From NCBI RefSeq assembly GCF_000165425.1, contig NW_001799311.1:419624-483623 (forward strand): a stretch of DNA of 64,000 bases, read 5' to 3'. The notes beneath the pieces were generated by a model, which did no database searches, had not been told where the DNA came from, and worked only from the letters and a program-made list of their open reading frames with translations. How positions within the stretch are numbered: the first letter of the stretch is position 1; each line of letters starts with the position of its first letter. Origin of the DNA: Paramecium tetraurelia (lineage: Eukaryota > Ciliophora > Oligohymenophorea > Peniculida > Parameciidae). Positions 1-12,041 of the stretch are shown here, piece after piece. The position numbers and the translations under genes were made by a program.

Positions 1-79
1 AGTTTTTAATTCAACTTTTAATTATTATTAAAATCCCAATTGCTTAATCAAATTCATTAATTTTCATAACAAATTTCAA

Positions 80-1435
80 ATGAGATCTAGATTCCTCCCA
101 ACAGGTGATAAAGTTGTCGTCCCAGATATCAGAAACACCGCAGAATATGGCAAATTATTTGAAGAAGAAATATTCCAATCTAAAATAAGAGCTCAAAGAG
201 AATATGAGATGAAACTTTAGGAGTTCTTAGATCAAGTTAAAGTTGTCGATGATTATGTCTTTAAAATCTTAGATATCATTTCATCATCCCTATAGAATTC
301 CTAAACACCAGATCCCTCCTTGCTTAGTGAATTAAAGAAATTGAGATTATCACTTAAATTTGATGATCATTACAAGGAGAGCATTGAACCACTTAATGAA
401 GCTTTGCTTTGGATTAAAGCTTCTCAGCATCTCTTCTCAGTTATCAATCAAATTAATCTTCTGAGAAACATTATTTGTGCTCCCTTATCTTAGGACTATA
501 TTAGAAGAATGAAAAACTTTTCAGAAGACTTCGAATTACTGCTTAAAGAACATAAATCTATAGAGGTCAAGTCTCCATTTAGTTTTAAACAATAAAAATA
601 ACCATATTTAGAATCTGCTTAATTATTTGATGAACTATTGCTAAGAACTCTTAAAGCCATGAAACTTATTCAATAATATTCTACCTACAGTATGCAAATA
701 GCTGCTTATTATACTGAATTTTAATATCACATTAATGGTTCGATAAAAGTGAACTAAGAATACATGGAACTAATTCACAGTTTAGTTTTATTTTATTAAA
801 ATGAATCATCCCAATTTACTCCTTTATAGAAGGCTTTGGAAGGAATCCCAAATAACGGGATATTCCATGAGCAATTAGAGAATGTAAAGAATCTGTTGCA
901 CAATTATAGAAAATAGTTGAACTTAGAGGATTTTAAAGAATTAGATCTGATATTCTAAAAATATTTAAAATAATAGCAACCTATCTTTTCTCTTGAATAA
1001 TTGAGAATTGATTTATTTTTTATTTTAAATGATGAGGAAGACTTTATAACAGTGATGAAAAGCTTTAAAAGGGTTTGCTCTTAATCTATCTTAGATTTAG
1101 ATTCTTATGATGACTTATTAAAAGAATTGATTAATTTTACATCTACAAAAAGAGACAATAAAATTGCTTAACTAGAAGATAGTTTTGTTATAGTATCATT
1201 TGTCTAAAACGATAAAAAGGATTGGTAATAATTTTTGAAATTATGCATAACTAAGTTAGGTGTGTTTTTAAAAGATGCAGAAAAAAATCAAGTTGAGAGT
1301 CCTTAACACTATTTAAATGACTTTAAACATTCCTCTAATTAATTAAGACCTTAAAAAAATACTAGTAGTAATTCCAATTTATTGTAACTCTATGATAAAA
1401 TTATTGAACTATTTGAAATTAATTTAAACAAGTGA
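80..1435 (+). CDS. Hypothetical coiled-coil protein, 451 aa
   Basis: One uninterrupted frame of 451 codons runs from ATG at 80 to TGA at 1433-1435, with many in-frame TAA/TAG codons read as Gln and no intron. The N-terminus (MRSRFLPTGDKVVVPDI) is followed by long charged helical stretches rich in Lys, Glu, Leu and Gln, without signal peptide or membrane segment. The pattern of short heptad blocks broken by hydrophobic helices resembles tethering or exocyst-type subunits, but no motif identifies a family. It is followed about 210 bp downstream by a kinase-like gene on the same strand. The frame is convincing; the function is unknown. Confidence 0.75.
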
Positions 1436-1644
1436 TTTTATATTATTTATACCTTACCAGTTTATATATGTTCAATTGGAATGAATGATTGACTGTCAAT
1501 TCAATCTTTGTTCTAACTGTTAACACTATTTTCTCTTGTGAAATTTTAATATATTATTATATTCTAAATTTTTACATGTGTATGTTGCAATTTAATATAA
1601 ATTAATATGAATTAATTCAATATGATATGATTTCATTAAAATAA

Positions 1645-3015
1645 ATGGGGAACAAATAATTTTAGGAATCTTTTTCAAAGTCAAAGTCGGATACCAGACC
1701 TCTAGATGTTAAGAAATGCATCAGTATTAGAAGAGATCCCATTACTGGAAAATTGATTGGGGTTCCAAAGGAATGGGCCACTCATCTTGATGCCGATGAA
1801 CAATAAATTGTTGAGACAAATAAATTACCTGAAGAAGTGAGAACTCATAGATTGCCAGAGCGCGTTCTGGAAATCCAGAATTCCATAGAAAACCAAAAGA
1901 ATTTGAAACAAGGATTGAAAATTGACAAAGGTGCAAATTTAGGTTTAGCCGGTCTTAATGTAGAGATGGAAAAAGAAATATACAATAGTGGAGTGAGTAG
2001 GAATGAAATTGTAAAAGACACAGTAAGCTTCATCTCAATACTTGAAATATATGATGGGAAAGAATTAGCTTCAAAATAAAACTCTAATGAGGTCATGACA
2101 TAAACAGAGTTTTTGATTGAAAACCCTGCTCAAAAATATATATTTTATGAATAGATTGAAAGAGGGGTAAATTGTAAGCTTTATAAAATTATTGATAGAC
2201 GACTAAATCAGGTTTTTGTTGCTAAAGTATTTAAATTTTATGATAATTTTAATTGCTATCGATTGAAAAGAGAAATATCTTTTACTCGTCAATTAGAATG
2301 CCCATTTATTGTAAAGTATCATGAGACTTATCTTCATAGTGGATGCTTGTAAGATATAATAATATTATTAGTTTCATCATATAAGAGCATATGAATTTTG
2401 GAAGTCTCAGAAAATTCATTAAACTCTTCGACAAGAAGATTGATGAATCCATAATTGGATATATACTCTATCAAATCTTGTTAGGATTAAAATATTTACA
2501 TTTTAAAGGAAAGATCCACAAGCATCTAAGTTCTAAGAAAGTATTGATGAATGATAAAGGAGATATTAAATTGTTGATTATGGATTACAAGAATGAATTC
2601 AAAAAAGACAAGGATCCTTATTGGATTGCCCCAGAAATAATAGAATAATAAATAATAGAAGATGTTTCAGATATTTGGTGTTTGGGAATCATAGCCTATG
2701 AGTTATCAGAGCGGAATCCTCCACACTTCGATGATCATCCCATAAGAGTTATGTACAACATTGTAAATTAGCCTGCCCCAAAGATTAGCAAAAATAGAAG
2801 TTGCAATTTTTAGGATTTCACTTCAAAATGCTTGATCAAAGTATTCATTCATATTATTTTAGAACTACAACAAAAGAACGTCTTTAAGAGAATTGTTAAG
2901 ACATGATTTTATAACTTAAAATAGGGAAAGAGGTCGATAAGGATTAATAGATTTATTTTAGAAGGTCAATTTAGATCAGAAATCAAAATTGAAAAAAAGC
3001 GCTAGTTTAAAATGA
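1645..3015 (+). CDS. PAK-like protein kinase homologue, probable pseudokinase, 441 aa
   Basis: Two introns (2349-2371, 23 nt; 2841-2862, 22 nt) join a 441-residue protein. It starts MGNK, a possible N-myristoylation site. Residues 24-45 resemble the second half of a CRIB/p21-binding domain (DPITGKLIGVPKEW) but lack the usual ISxPxxFxHxxH start. The kinase domain spans about 165-430: the ATP-binding lysine is present (VAK, K194), as are the hinge and APE motif (IAPEI). The catalytic loop reads HKHLSSKKVLM instead of HRDLKxxN, so the catalytic Asp is His287 and the Mg-binding Asn is Lys292. DFG is replaced by DYK and the glycine loop is degenerate. Family placement rests on the CRIB remnant and on STE20-like spacing. 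It probably acts as a scaffold or nucleotide-binding pseudokinase rather than an active enzyme. Confidence 0.8.
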
Positions 3016-3123
3016 AATTATAGAATTCACATTGTTACTCAATTTTTTTATTTAATTATAAAAATAAGACTATTTTATGCATATAAAATTGAAATTGCTC
3101 ATAATATGATCAACCTTAATCAA

Positions 3124-5855
3124 TCATTTTTTGTTGATTCTGTTTCGTTCATTTTGAGTGAATTAACCAAAATTTATGTCAAGGATTCTATTCTTAAACC
3201 TAATTGTATAAAATAAATATCTACTTTCAAAGAATTTGTTATAACTTTTAAAGAAGGATTGTTCTCTATATTCAACCTGAGGTCTCTTCTTTTTCAATCC
3301 ACAGATTTTAAAAATAATGAATTTCACAATTGGCTTTTTGAAGATGATGATAACAATCATGACAAGTCCTGCACTTAAAGATCCATAAATAACCCAACTG
3401 AATCTCCAAAACAACCTAAGGAACAAATAAATGCTAAATGGCAAGACTACAATCTAGTAACACTTAATTTGATGACTAAATAAATTAATTGTGAATCTTT
3501 TATCAATTTAGTAATTGTGAGTGATGGCATATTTATCAAAAAAAAAAATGTAAATTGTAAAAGCTAGACAAAATATAACCGCAACTGGACAGATATAAAT
3601 GAGGCATAAAGCTGTTGTTAATATAAATAGCATATTAAACTATCTTCCTCTCTATGATATAAAAGCTGGAGTCATTATCTAATTTAATTACCCTTGGAAA
3701 AACTTTTTCGGAGTGAAATTCTTCAAAGCCTTTCTTTTTCTAAGCCAAAATCTACTGTGTCTGATGTGAAAGGTATGGAACAATTATTTGAATATGATTC
3801 TGTGTAATGATAAAGTGACTAAATCATAGCAAGCAACAATTTGGTGTTTACCTCCCCAAATCTCAAAAGTTGCTAAATAGGGGAAAAATTAAATTAGAAA
3901 GTATTAAATTATGACAAAAAAATGCATAATGCTTTCCTCAACTTCTATAAATGTACTTCTTCTACTCTTTGCCATTTAACCTAATATAGTCAATGTTGTG
4001 TAACTAGATAGAAATGTTACTAAAATAGCTAAGAAGTTGGCAAATACTTTTTCCCAAGTAGATAATTATCCTGATGATTTCTTATCCTTTTAATTTGGAT
4101 TATTTTGGTAAAAATAAATTAATTCAAAGCTTCCCATCAACAAAAAGCTTGCAATTGCAGCTGTGAATATGGCCTTTAAACGAAATTTTAGTCTCTTAAA
4201 AGTATCCATACCCAAATTCTCCCAAAAGATTCCATTAATAGTGAATCCCCTCTTGACTCCCATTTAATAGTGAATTTACTCTACATATTTATTGCTATAA
4301 TCGAACTATTATTTAGCCAAGTAGGTATTTTGATTAAACAGACTAATTCTAGCTTTTTAATTTTCAGACTCTTGATTCTGAATCTATAAGTCGTCAACCG
4401 AGACAGATCGACTATCAACATAAGATTAGGTATCAGCAACTTAAGTTTTCTGCATTTCTTTCAATTTTGTTTGTTATTTCATAACTTCATATCTGATTAA
4501 TAACTATATCATAAATATCATATATTTACATTCTAATACCATTTTTTCCTGTAATGTAAGTAAGCAGCCTCTCTTTGTTCCTTAGTTTCAAATTTAATGA
4601 TCACTTTGTTTGTAAAGGGTAGCCCATTCTTTAAATAGGATTTAATCTTTTGGGTCTTGTACACAATATCATTCAACTATTATTTGAATAGATTATCAAG
4701 CAATTCATTTGTGAATGTCTTATATGTCTTAGCCTACTTTTCGCTATAAGTGGTAATAGTTCCAGTCTCTTTTAACTCTTTCAATTATTCCAAGGTGATC
4801 ATAAAATCAAGTAATGCACTTTCTCTCTCTATGTTCATCTCGTTTACTTCGTGGATATCATATATATAGACCAATTCTTAGATTACATTCTTGGCTTAAA
4901 ATAGGACTGACTTTTTGGCCACTTCATCAAAGGTATTCAGGGCTATGGCCTTAGAAATGGTTGATTGGATTTCTTCAGATGTCATTTTGTATGGCAGATG
5001 TCTTACATAAACTGACTTTTTGTTTTCAGTGACATGATTAACTGGTTCTTTGTCCCAGTATTTAATTTGTTTGTATCTTATTATAATTTCATATTGTAGT
5101 GGAATCATTATGTTGATGACAAAAATTAAGAATGCAGCTATTTGAATGTAGATTAATTTAAATCCACTTCCCCCATTATCCAAATCAATTTTAGCAGAAC
5201 ATTCGATTTATGAAAGAAAAGGATCCATGGCTACAAACGTGTAGATGGTATTTAATTCACATGCACTTTTATACTCAATAATTAGATCTTCATCAGTCAA
5301 ACATATTTGCTCTTTAAAATTTGCACATGTTGAGTTAACTTCATATATGAAGAAGATGCCATAGATGCAAAAAATTAAGACAAAAATCAACATCTAAAAT
5401 TTGAGAAAAGTAAAATATAGCGGGGCTGCTATGCCATAATCCTAGACTAACAATTACCACATATTGACAGTGAGAAAATTAATACGTTTACGGTTTAATG
5501 GCTTACTAATATAAATGACATCATCTTACTTGCAACAAGGACATTCTGTGGCATTGGTTTTGTCAAGAAATTCTTAATCTGGTTAAATATAGTGGCATTA
5601 TCTATGGAGCTCAGCCTACTCTAAACTACAAGGATAGGTATAATAATTATTTTCTGGCATCTTAATATTTTTTGCCCAATTCATAGGATCTATAGATGAT
5701 AATCTCTCCCTAAACTTAGAAGATGAGAATCGATGTTGTTAAGGGACTTGACCTTGTCTATCCTAATTAAAATCAAGAGTAACAGGCTCATTGATTTCAA
5801 CTTATTGATCATCTTCGTAGTTTTCAATAAGTTTTTCGATATCAGAATTATTCAT
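3124..5855 (-). CDS. CSC1/OSCA/TMEM63-like membrane channel, 901 aa
   Basis: One 26-nt intron (4504-4529) interrupts a 901-residue protein starting at 5855. The N-terminal 150 residues are cytosolic, with a Cys cluster (ECPCCKQ). A first hydrophobic segment (MLIFVLIFCIYGIFFIY) leads to a Cys-containing loop and a second segment. A long cytosolic region follows containing VYVRHLPYKMTSEEI, the place of the RNA-binding-like fold in this family. After it comes FWENLGMDTFKR, close to the WENL signature before the seven-helix core of CSC1/TMEM63 proteins, then six or more hydrophobic segments up to the C-terminus. The family comprises mechanically or osmotically gated cation channels and lipid scramblases of plasma or organelle membranes. 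The order of segments supports the call; substrate and location are inferred. Confidence 0.7.
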
Positions 5856-6692
5856 AACAAATGAAAATAATTGATAAATATAAAAATTATTTGTAGAATA
5901 TAACTAGAAACAATATATTCTTCAGTCATATATATATTTAAACAACCTCTTGAGAATAATATGCAGTTTCCATAAACTCATTCCTGCGTATATCTAAAAT
6001 TTATATGAATATTTTAATGATTAAAACAAATCTTAACTATTTTTTAGTTATCTAATTTATTATACACTCCTTGTTGATCTCGAAAGAGTCAGCCATTCGA
6101 TTTTATATTTAAAAATAATTAAAAGGAAAATAAATATCTTAATAACTATTATTCTCTATATTATATTTTATTATTTTAATTGATATAGATAATCAAAGGA
6201 GTGGGTTCAAATAACTTATAATGTATTAAAACAAAGCTGTTATATATTGGAAATAACTAAGTAGTTTTATCTAATATATTTTATGAATAATCATAGAGTG
6301 TAGAGTGAAAATTATGATAGTTTGATAAATGATAAATTGATTATAGAAAGTTAATATAATTAAATTTTTATCATTTATTATTATTAACATTTATACAATC
6401 ATACACATGTCCTTCATTTTTAATAATTTGATTTAAAGATAATCTAATTTCTTTCCCTTGATATTGAAAATACTACAATATCATTTACAGATAATAAGAA
6501 TTCTAATTAATTACGATAACATGTAATAAAAAGAAAATAATCCATATGTATTCAAATCTCTGTTTTAATATCAAAAATCTGAATATCAAATTTAATGAAT
6601 ATAGCGAGATTAGGAGATGAGTTTACAAATGAAGATGAAGAAAGATCTTTAATTTTTATAAAACATGTGTGGTGTATATTTACATATACTAC
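5856..6692. other. Gene-poor intergenic tract, 837 bp
   Basis: This is very AT-rich sequence between two genes transcribed leftward. It should carry the promoter of the channel gene and the 3' end of the V-ATPase-accessory-like gene. I found no frame with domain-like content, no RNA gene and no repeat array. It may include decayed coding sequence. Confidence 0.4.
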
Positions 6693-8082
6693 TCAATTTC
6701 TTTGATCTGTTGTTAAAAACTTAGCATATAATAATGTATCCTTTTGAATATCCATGGTTACCATAGAATAAATGATACCAATTAACACAATTACAAAGAA
6801 CACTCCAAACCACACATAGATTTAATAAGTTGTTGCATTCATTACATAGTTTGACGAGTTAGTTTGCTAGAGAATATTAATACATTTAAATTACAGTAAC
6901 TTAATTAAGCATTCTGGTTCTTGTTTCCATCAATATCCTCTAAACTTAAGCAGATTCTTTGGTTGTAGTGATTTAAGGATTTTTCTCTTCTTCAATTAAA
7001 ATCAATCCGAATAAATCTTCGCTTTCAAAGGTATTTCTGAAGTTTTTGGAGAGCTAAGTGATAATCGGTATAATAATTACTTTTTTATGAGCAATTCTCA
7101 TCATATCGTAGACCAAATCAATTTCTTATTCGTTTAAGATCTTCTCTAATTTTGCAATAGACTTATTGATGATTGATAACATATTTGGGGTGCTGTCTAA
7201 GGTTTTATTTATGTAAGGGTTATACTTTTCTTGAAGATGGTTGCAAGTTTATTCATAGCACAAATGTCCTTTAAAAATCCTGTGACATGATCCTGATTAT
7301 CCTTTGTTATATCTAAGATCTCGTTTGTGTTATATTTATAGATCTTATTGTCTTTTGGGGCATAATCAAAAGTTGTTCCAAAGAAGTTGTCAACACATTT
7401 CTCCAATGATTGCTCAATTTTGTAAGATTTGTCTTTTTTGGGTTCGTAGAAATAGACTTCATTCTATGATTATGGGATATTTTACATTTTTGCCAAGATA
7501 GAGTGTTATTGTCCATTGTAAATAATTGATATCTAAATCATCTTCATTTTGATATATTTTGAAACCCAAATTGTTGTTATTAAATAATGCATTAGCTTTT
7601 TATATCAAAGAGTCAGCTATTGCATTATTTGATTACAAAATACCTTGATGTCCAAACAAAGTTTCCATAATGGATCTTTATTCTTTCTCCAGCACCTTGA
7701 AACTTTAAGCATATCCTTCAGTAATTCTTTATTGCTTGGCTTCTTGTCCAGAGAACAATTTATCACTTTCTATGAGAATCAAATAATTCATCTCTGTAGG
7801 AGTCAAGACATTACGCTTACCAAAGGATCTACATGATAATATCTCATTATTTACATTATCAATTGTTCATATGCTTTTTATTAATCTTGTGAGACATGTT
7901 CAACTAGCCCAATATTATATTTGATCAATTGTGCAATTTACTTCTAATTTAGCCCTTCTAGATCTTTTGCATTGTTTTCATTAAATGGATACAAGTAAGC
8001 ATGTGATGCCAATGTATACACAACTAAACCAAATCAAATACAAATTCTAAGTACCACAAATCATGAACAGCAATGTTTTCAT
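6693..8082 (-). CDS. Type I membrane protein, possible V-ATPase accessory subunit (ATP6AP2-like), 417 aa
   Basis: Five introns (8024-8054, 7829-7854, 7464-7485, 7197-7225, 6867-6894; 22-31 nt) join a 417-residue protein. It has an N-terminal signal peptide (MKTLLFMICVVYTLASHA), a lumenal domain of about 330 residues, one membrane segment (VWFGVFFVIVLIGIIYSMV) and a short tail, TMDIQKDTLLYAKF, ending DQRN. The arrangement and the short tail with its MD...D..LYA pattern recall the renin-receptor tail (NMDP..DS.IY), where the helix and tail bind the V-ATPase Vo ring. The lumenal domain shows no motif I can name. Frame and topology are well supported; the family name is an inference from the C-terminus only. 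Confidence 0.7.
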
Positions 8083-8266
8083 TATTATATTATTTAATAA
8101 AATTTATGAATGATTGTTTTAATATAACATATGAGCATCAAATTTTGAATTCTAATTTCAAATTAATACAATTTGATCCTTTTACTCATATGAATATTGA
8201 GGCCATCAAGAATCTATTATTATTCGAATGAAATATTGCAATATGTATATTAAGTTATATATAAAA

Positions 8267-9203
8267 TCATTAGATTTGTGATAAACACCATTGTAACAAC
8301 TACATAGTTTCTGACCACCTATCTTCTTAATTTCTGCATCCCAAAATAACAATTGTAAAAGATCTACTAGCAGTTTAGTAGTAGCTAGCTAAACAAGGGC
8401 CAGCTACAGAGGTATTACCAGTTTTGATTCCTTTGAATCCTTAATACAATAATTTATTTGTGTTTTCCCATATAACATCTCTAGTAAATCCTTATTATAA
8501 ATCTATTTAGTGTAATACCTTCTTCATCTTGAATTGTAGTGAAATGGATTTTAGTATTTACTACTTTCCGAAAGAATTCATCCTTTAATAATTGATTGCA
8601 CAGCTTCGAAACATCATAAGCTGATGAGACATTATTTTTATTATTAAGTCCATGAGGATTGGCATAAGTGGTTTGAGTCATTTGCAATTCTCTGGCTTTG
8701 TTGTTCATTTCTTGAATAAAATAAATCAAAGGATTCTTTCCTTTAATTTTATTTTAATACATAGCATATATACCAAAATTTTCAGCTAATGTCATTGCAG
8801 CATCATTTCCGGATGGTAACATCAAACCATAAAATAAATCCTCAATAGAAACCACATCCCCTTTTAGTAGATCTGCAGTAGTGCCACCAACTAGACTGGC
8901 CTACAGACTAACTTCCGCATATGTATTATTAGTATGCACATTCATGGTGCGACACATATTTAGTACAACATAGAATGTCATGATTTTAGTGATTGAGGCA
9001 ATTTCTCTTCTTTGATTCTCGTTGAAGGAATACAAAACATCGCCAGAGAATGAATCCACAATAATCCATGATTTGGCTGTGATTCGAGGTGCCAAGTTCT
9101 TTTCATCTGCTCCAATTAAATATGTATTTTTCACTTGTTATAATCTTTATGCAAATCGCTCCTCTTCTGATTTAGGTTTTAATCTAAGATGATTAGATTT
9201 CAT
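8267..9203 (-). CDS. Serine-type D-Ala-D-Ala carboxypeptidase-like protein (peptidase S11 / PBP fold), 302 aa
   Basis: All three active-site motifs of the penicillin-binding-protein/beta-lactamase fold are present in order: SITK (nucleophile S70, K73), SGN (131-133) and KTGNT (251-253). NPHGL and WENTNKLL also match the DacA-type S11 family. In bacteria these enzymes trim the terminal D-Ala of peptidoglycan stem peptides. No signal peptide, membrane segment or C-terminal anchor domain is visible, so a cytosolic location is likely. In-frame TAA/TAG codons and one intron show it is a resident ciliate gene. The intron is best placed at 8491-8518 (28 nt, AAG acceptor); a 16-nt alternative with TAG (8503-8518) also keeps frame. 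The start at 9203 lies 24 bp from the divergent neighbour's ATG. Roles in bacterial food digestion or symbiont handling are only guesses. Confidence 0.85.
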
Positions 9204-9227
9204 TTTAAATATAATAATATTTAATTT
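9204..9227. promoter_or_regulatory. 24-bp divergent promoter/5' UTR region
   Basis: These 24 bp are all that separates the start codons of the carboxypeptidase gene (leftward) and the helical-repeat gene (rightward). Both genes must begin transcription inside this interval or inside each other's coding sequence. The sequence is almost pure A/T, with no distinct motif that I can name. Confidence 0.5.
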
Positions 9228-10901
9228 ATGATAAGAAAAATAATATACAATTTCGTTAAGTTTCAAACACTTCCCAAAGAAAACAACTTCAAATTTCAAA
9301 AGATTCAACAAAATCAAACCATTCACAAAGCTCAATCCACTAATGATTTGCTTAAATTTTATTAATTAAAAGGAGCGACATTGAATTTGGTCAATTTAGT
9401 GAGTTATATCAGAAAATACACAGACTTCATGATTTCTAATTCTCAGGTTGACGATGAGTTCGAAATGCAACATGCCTATTCTGTATTGAATCAAGTGCAA
9501 GAAATGATCCATACTAAATAGTATTTGTAATATAAGGATAAGATTTCCGATCACAAAAGATCATTCATCATGTTGTTGTCTTTAAGTGTTGAAATGTTTC
9601 AGAGATCTAAAGACCAAGAAAATCAGAACAAATTCTTAAGAAGTGCCAAATTAGCGATCAAATCAATCAAAGAGGAAAATAGATTAAAGGATTGTAATAT
9701 CGATGAAATTAGCGTTCTTTTACGATGCATCACACAAATTAATGAATTGGTATTACGATGATGACTAAAAATTTAGAATCCAACGGAAGAAGAAGAAATT
9801 GAATATTGGGCTCTCATTGGAACTCTCATTAATCAATTAACTCCACACAGTAGTTGCAAACTGTTGCATTCCTTATCTAAATTTAGAAGCTTTAATGAAA
9901 ATCTAATTGGAAAACTATTGCATCCCCTACAATACATAGAAAATAAGGACATTAATTAAAAGGATGCTATTAGTTTATTCTTCTCCTTTAAACACATCAG
10001 TGATAAAACTAAGAAATTCGACTAAGTAATCCAAACAGTCTTTGTCTTTTTATAAACCTATATGATTAAATAGTCATTTAAGTTGCATGTCAAATACATA
10101 GGGATGATCTACAACGTCTTAGCCACTCTGCCCTTAGAAATTAATTAAGACTTCCTAACATTCTTAGAATTACAACTAATTTAGGCTAATAATTTGAGTA
10201 TGTTATGTTTAGCTCATTTGTTTTAATTTTGCTATGCAAAACCAGAATTAAATGTCACCATCAATAAAAAACTAGAAGACAAGATCATCACATTCTTAAA
10301 TGATTCATCTGAAATTGATGACATCCCTAAGGCAGAATAATTCATCATGTTCTTCAACACATTAGGGAATCAATGTACACCGAGATATATTGACATTTTT
10401 ATTCCGATCCTGAAGAAGATACCAATGAATGATTTTATTATAGGGAAGATGTTTTCAGGATTACTGAAAATCACTTTGGCCTCTCATTATTTAACAGAAA
10501 TCACAGATATTTGTATCTAGAGATTAAAACAGTATGATAATGCCATTAATATCCATGCTCTGAATAGTATTTATAGAGCAAAATGCATTTAGAATGCAAA
10601 GTATGCAAATCTATTTTAGGAAATCACCAATTATTAGATTAACAAGTTCAATTAGGAAATATTCATTAAGGATTATTAATATTTAATCAAAAATAAGAAA
10701 TATTTTGAGTCCTTCGAATTTTTGCAAGTGTTGATAGACTTTTTAAAAATTTACACGTTTACTGGAAATGAAGGGAAGGACAATAAAGCTATTGTCAGTG
10801 AGAGGTTAAAGGAACTCAAAACGATAGTAGCCAATGTGAAGAATTAGAAGGTCGAGGAGAATGCTGAAAAATTCTTAAGTTAGTTTGATGAATTCATTTG
10901 A
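9228..10901 (+). CDS. Hypothetical alpha-helical repeat protein, possibly mitochondrial, 548 aa
   Basis: One 27-nt intron (9750-9776) splits a 548-residue frame ending in TGA at 10899-10901. The N-terminus (MIRKIIYNFVKFQ) is basic and hydrophobic with no acidic residue in its first 16 positions, as in mitochondrial targeting peptides. The rest is all-helical, with repeated segments of about 35-40 residues ending in aliphatic and aromatic positions. This architecture resembles FASTK/OPR-type organellar RNA-binding proteins, but I see no RAP domain or other diagnostic motif. It shares a 24-bp intergenic region with the carboxypeptidase-like gene. The gene is certain; the mitochondrial and RNA-related suggestion is weak. 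Confidence 0.75.
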
Positions 10902-10989
10902 TATATGTATGATGGAAATAATAAGATTGGAATTAAAATTATATATTATCACTCATTTATATTATATTTTTTTGAAAATTCTCATCTTC

Positions 10990-12041
10990 ATGGGATCACA
11001 ATGTACAAATTGCAAATGCGTCAACACAAAAAATGAGATACTTAAAACTGTAAGCAATACCAATTTATTTCGATAGTAGGATAATGTGACTTTAGCAACC
11101 TCTGACTCTTCTTCTGTGCATTAAAAAAAAATTAAAAAAGCTATCCTCATTTAATCCTATTGGAGGGGTTACATTATTCGGAAAAAGTTGAAATAAATGA
11201 GACTCAAGAAACGGGAAACTCTAAATAGTTATAATTCTAAAATGGATGCCAGCGAGTTTTTCTTTTCGTCTGGTGTCACTTTGAATCAGGATGAATTTCC
11301 CCAAGAAGACAGAGGACCTCATAAGTATAAAGATGTCTTATAAGATTTAAAGGAGGAGCTATATATACGGGACAATGGAAAGGTAAGGCAAGAGATGGTT
11401 ATGGGGTATAAATTTGGCCTGATGGAGCCAAATATGATGGCATGTGGAAATATAACAAAGCTCATGGCAAAGGTAAATTTCAACATGCAAATGGCGACGT
11501 TTTTGATGGGGAATGGGAAAACGACATGGCCAATGGATTTGGAATTTATCAACATTTCAACGGTCCAAAGTATGAGGGACAGTGGTTCTGTGATTAACAA
11601 CATGGTTACGGTGTAGAAACCTGGGCGGATGGTTCATAGTATTAAGGGTTTTTTTAAAAAGGATTGAAGCATGGGAAAGGAAAGTATAAATGGGCAGATG
11701 GATAAGTTTACGACGGAGATTGGTATAAAAATAAAATACACGGTAGAGGAATCCTATAATGGCCTGATGGAAGAAGATATGAAGGAGAATTTTAAAATGA
11801 TAACATGCATGGAAGAGGGCTTTATTAGTGGCCAGATGGAAGAAAGTATGAGGGCCATTATTTTAACGATCAAAAGCATGGATATGGAATATATTAATGG
11901 AGTGATGGTAGGAAGTATGAAGGAGAATGGGAAAATGGAAAATAGCATGGCAAAGGTGTATATATAAATGGAGAAATCGAAAGACCTGGAGAATGGTACC
12001 AAGGCAAAAGAATTAAATGGGATTCAGATAGCAATGCATGA
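10990..12041 (+). CDS. IQ-motif and MORN-repeat protein, probably acylated, 334 aa
   Basis: Two introns (11050-11076, 27 nt; 11325-11344, 20 nt with an AAG acceptor) give 334 residues. The protein starts MGSQCTNCKC: Gly2 and Cys5/Cys8/Cys10 suit N-myristoylation plus palmitoylation, so membrane attachment is likely. Residues 43-58 form an IQ calmodulin-binding motif (ILIQSYWRGYIIRKKL). Nine MORN repeats follow from about residue 105 to the C-terminus, each of the form YxGxWxxxxxHGxGxxxW.DG. MORN arrays bind membranes or scaffold cytoskeletal complexes, and IQ adds calcium/calmodulin control. The second intron is needed to join the IQ frame to the first MORN repeat (PHKFKGGAIYTGQW). Such proteins are common in ciliate cilia and cortex, which fits but is not shown here. 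Confidence 0.9.

Noticed and set aside
8503-8518. A 16-nt intron in the carboxypeptidase gene
   Set aside because: It keeps frame, but a 28-nt intron with AAG acceptor from the same donor also does. That length fits the other introns and gives a more family-like sequence.
8267-9203. Bacterial contamination as the source of the carboxypeptidase
   Set aside because: TAA/TAG Gln codons, an intron and ciliate base composition place it in the host genome.
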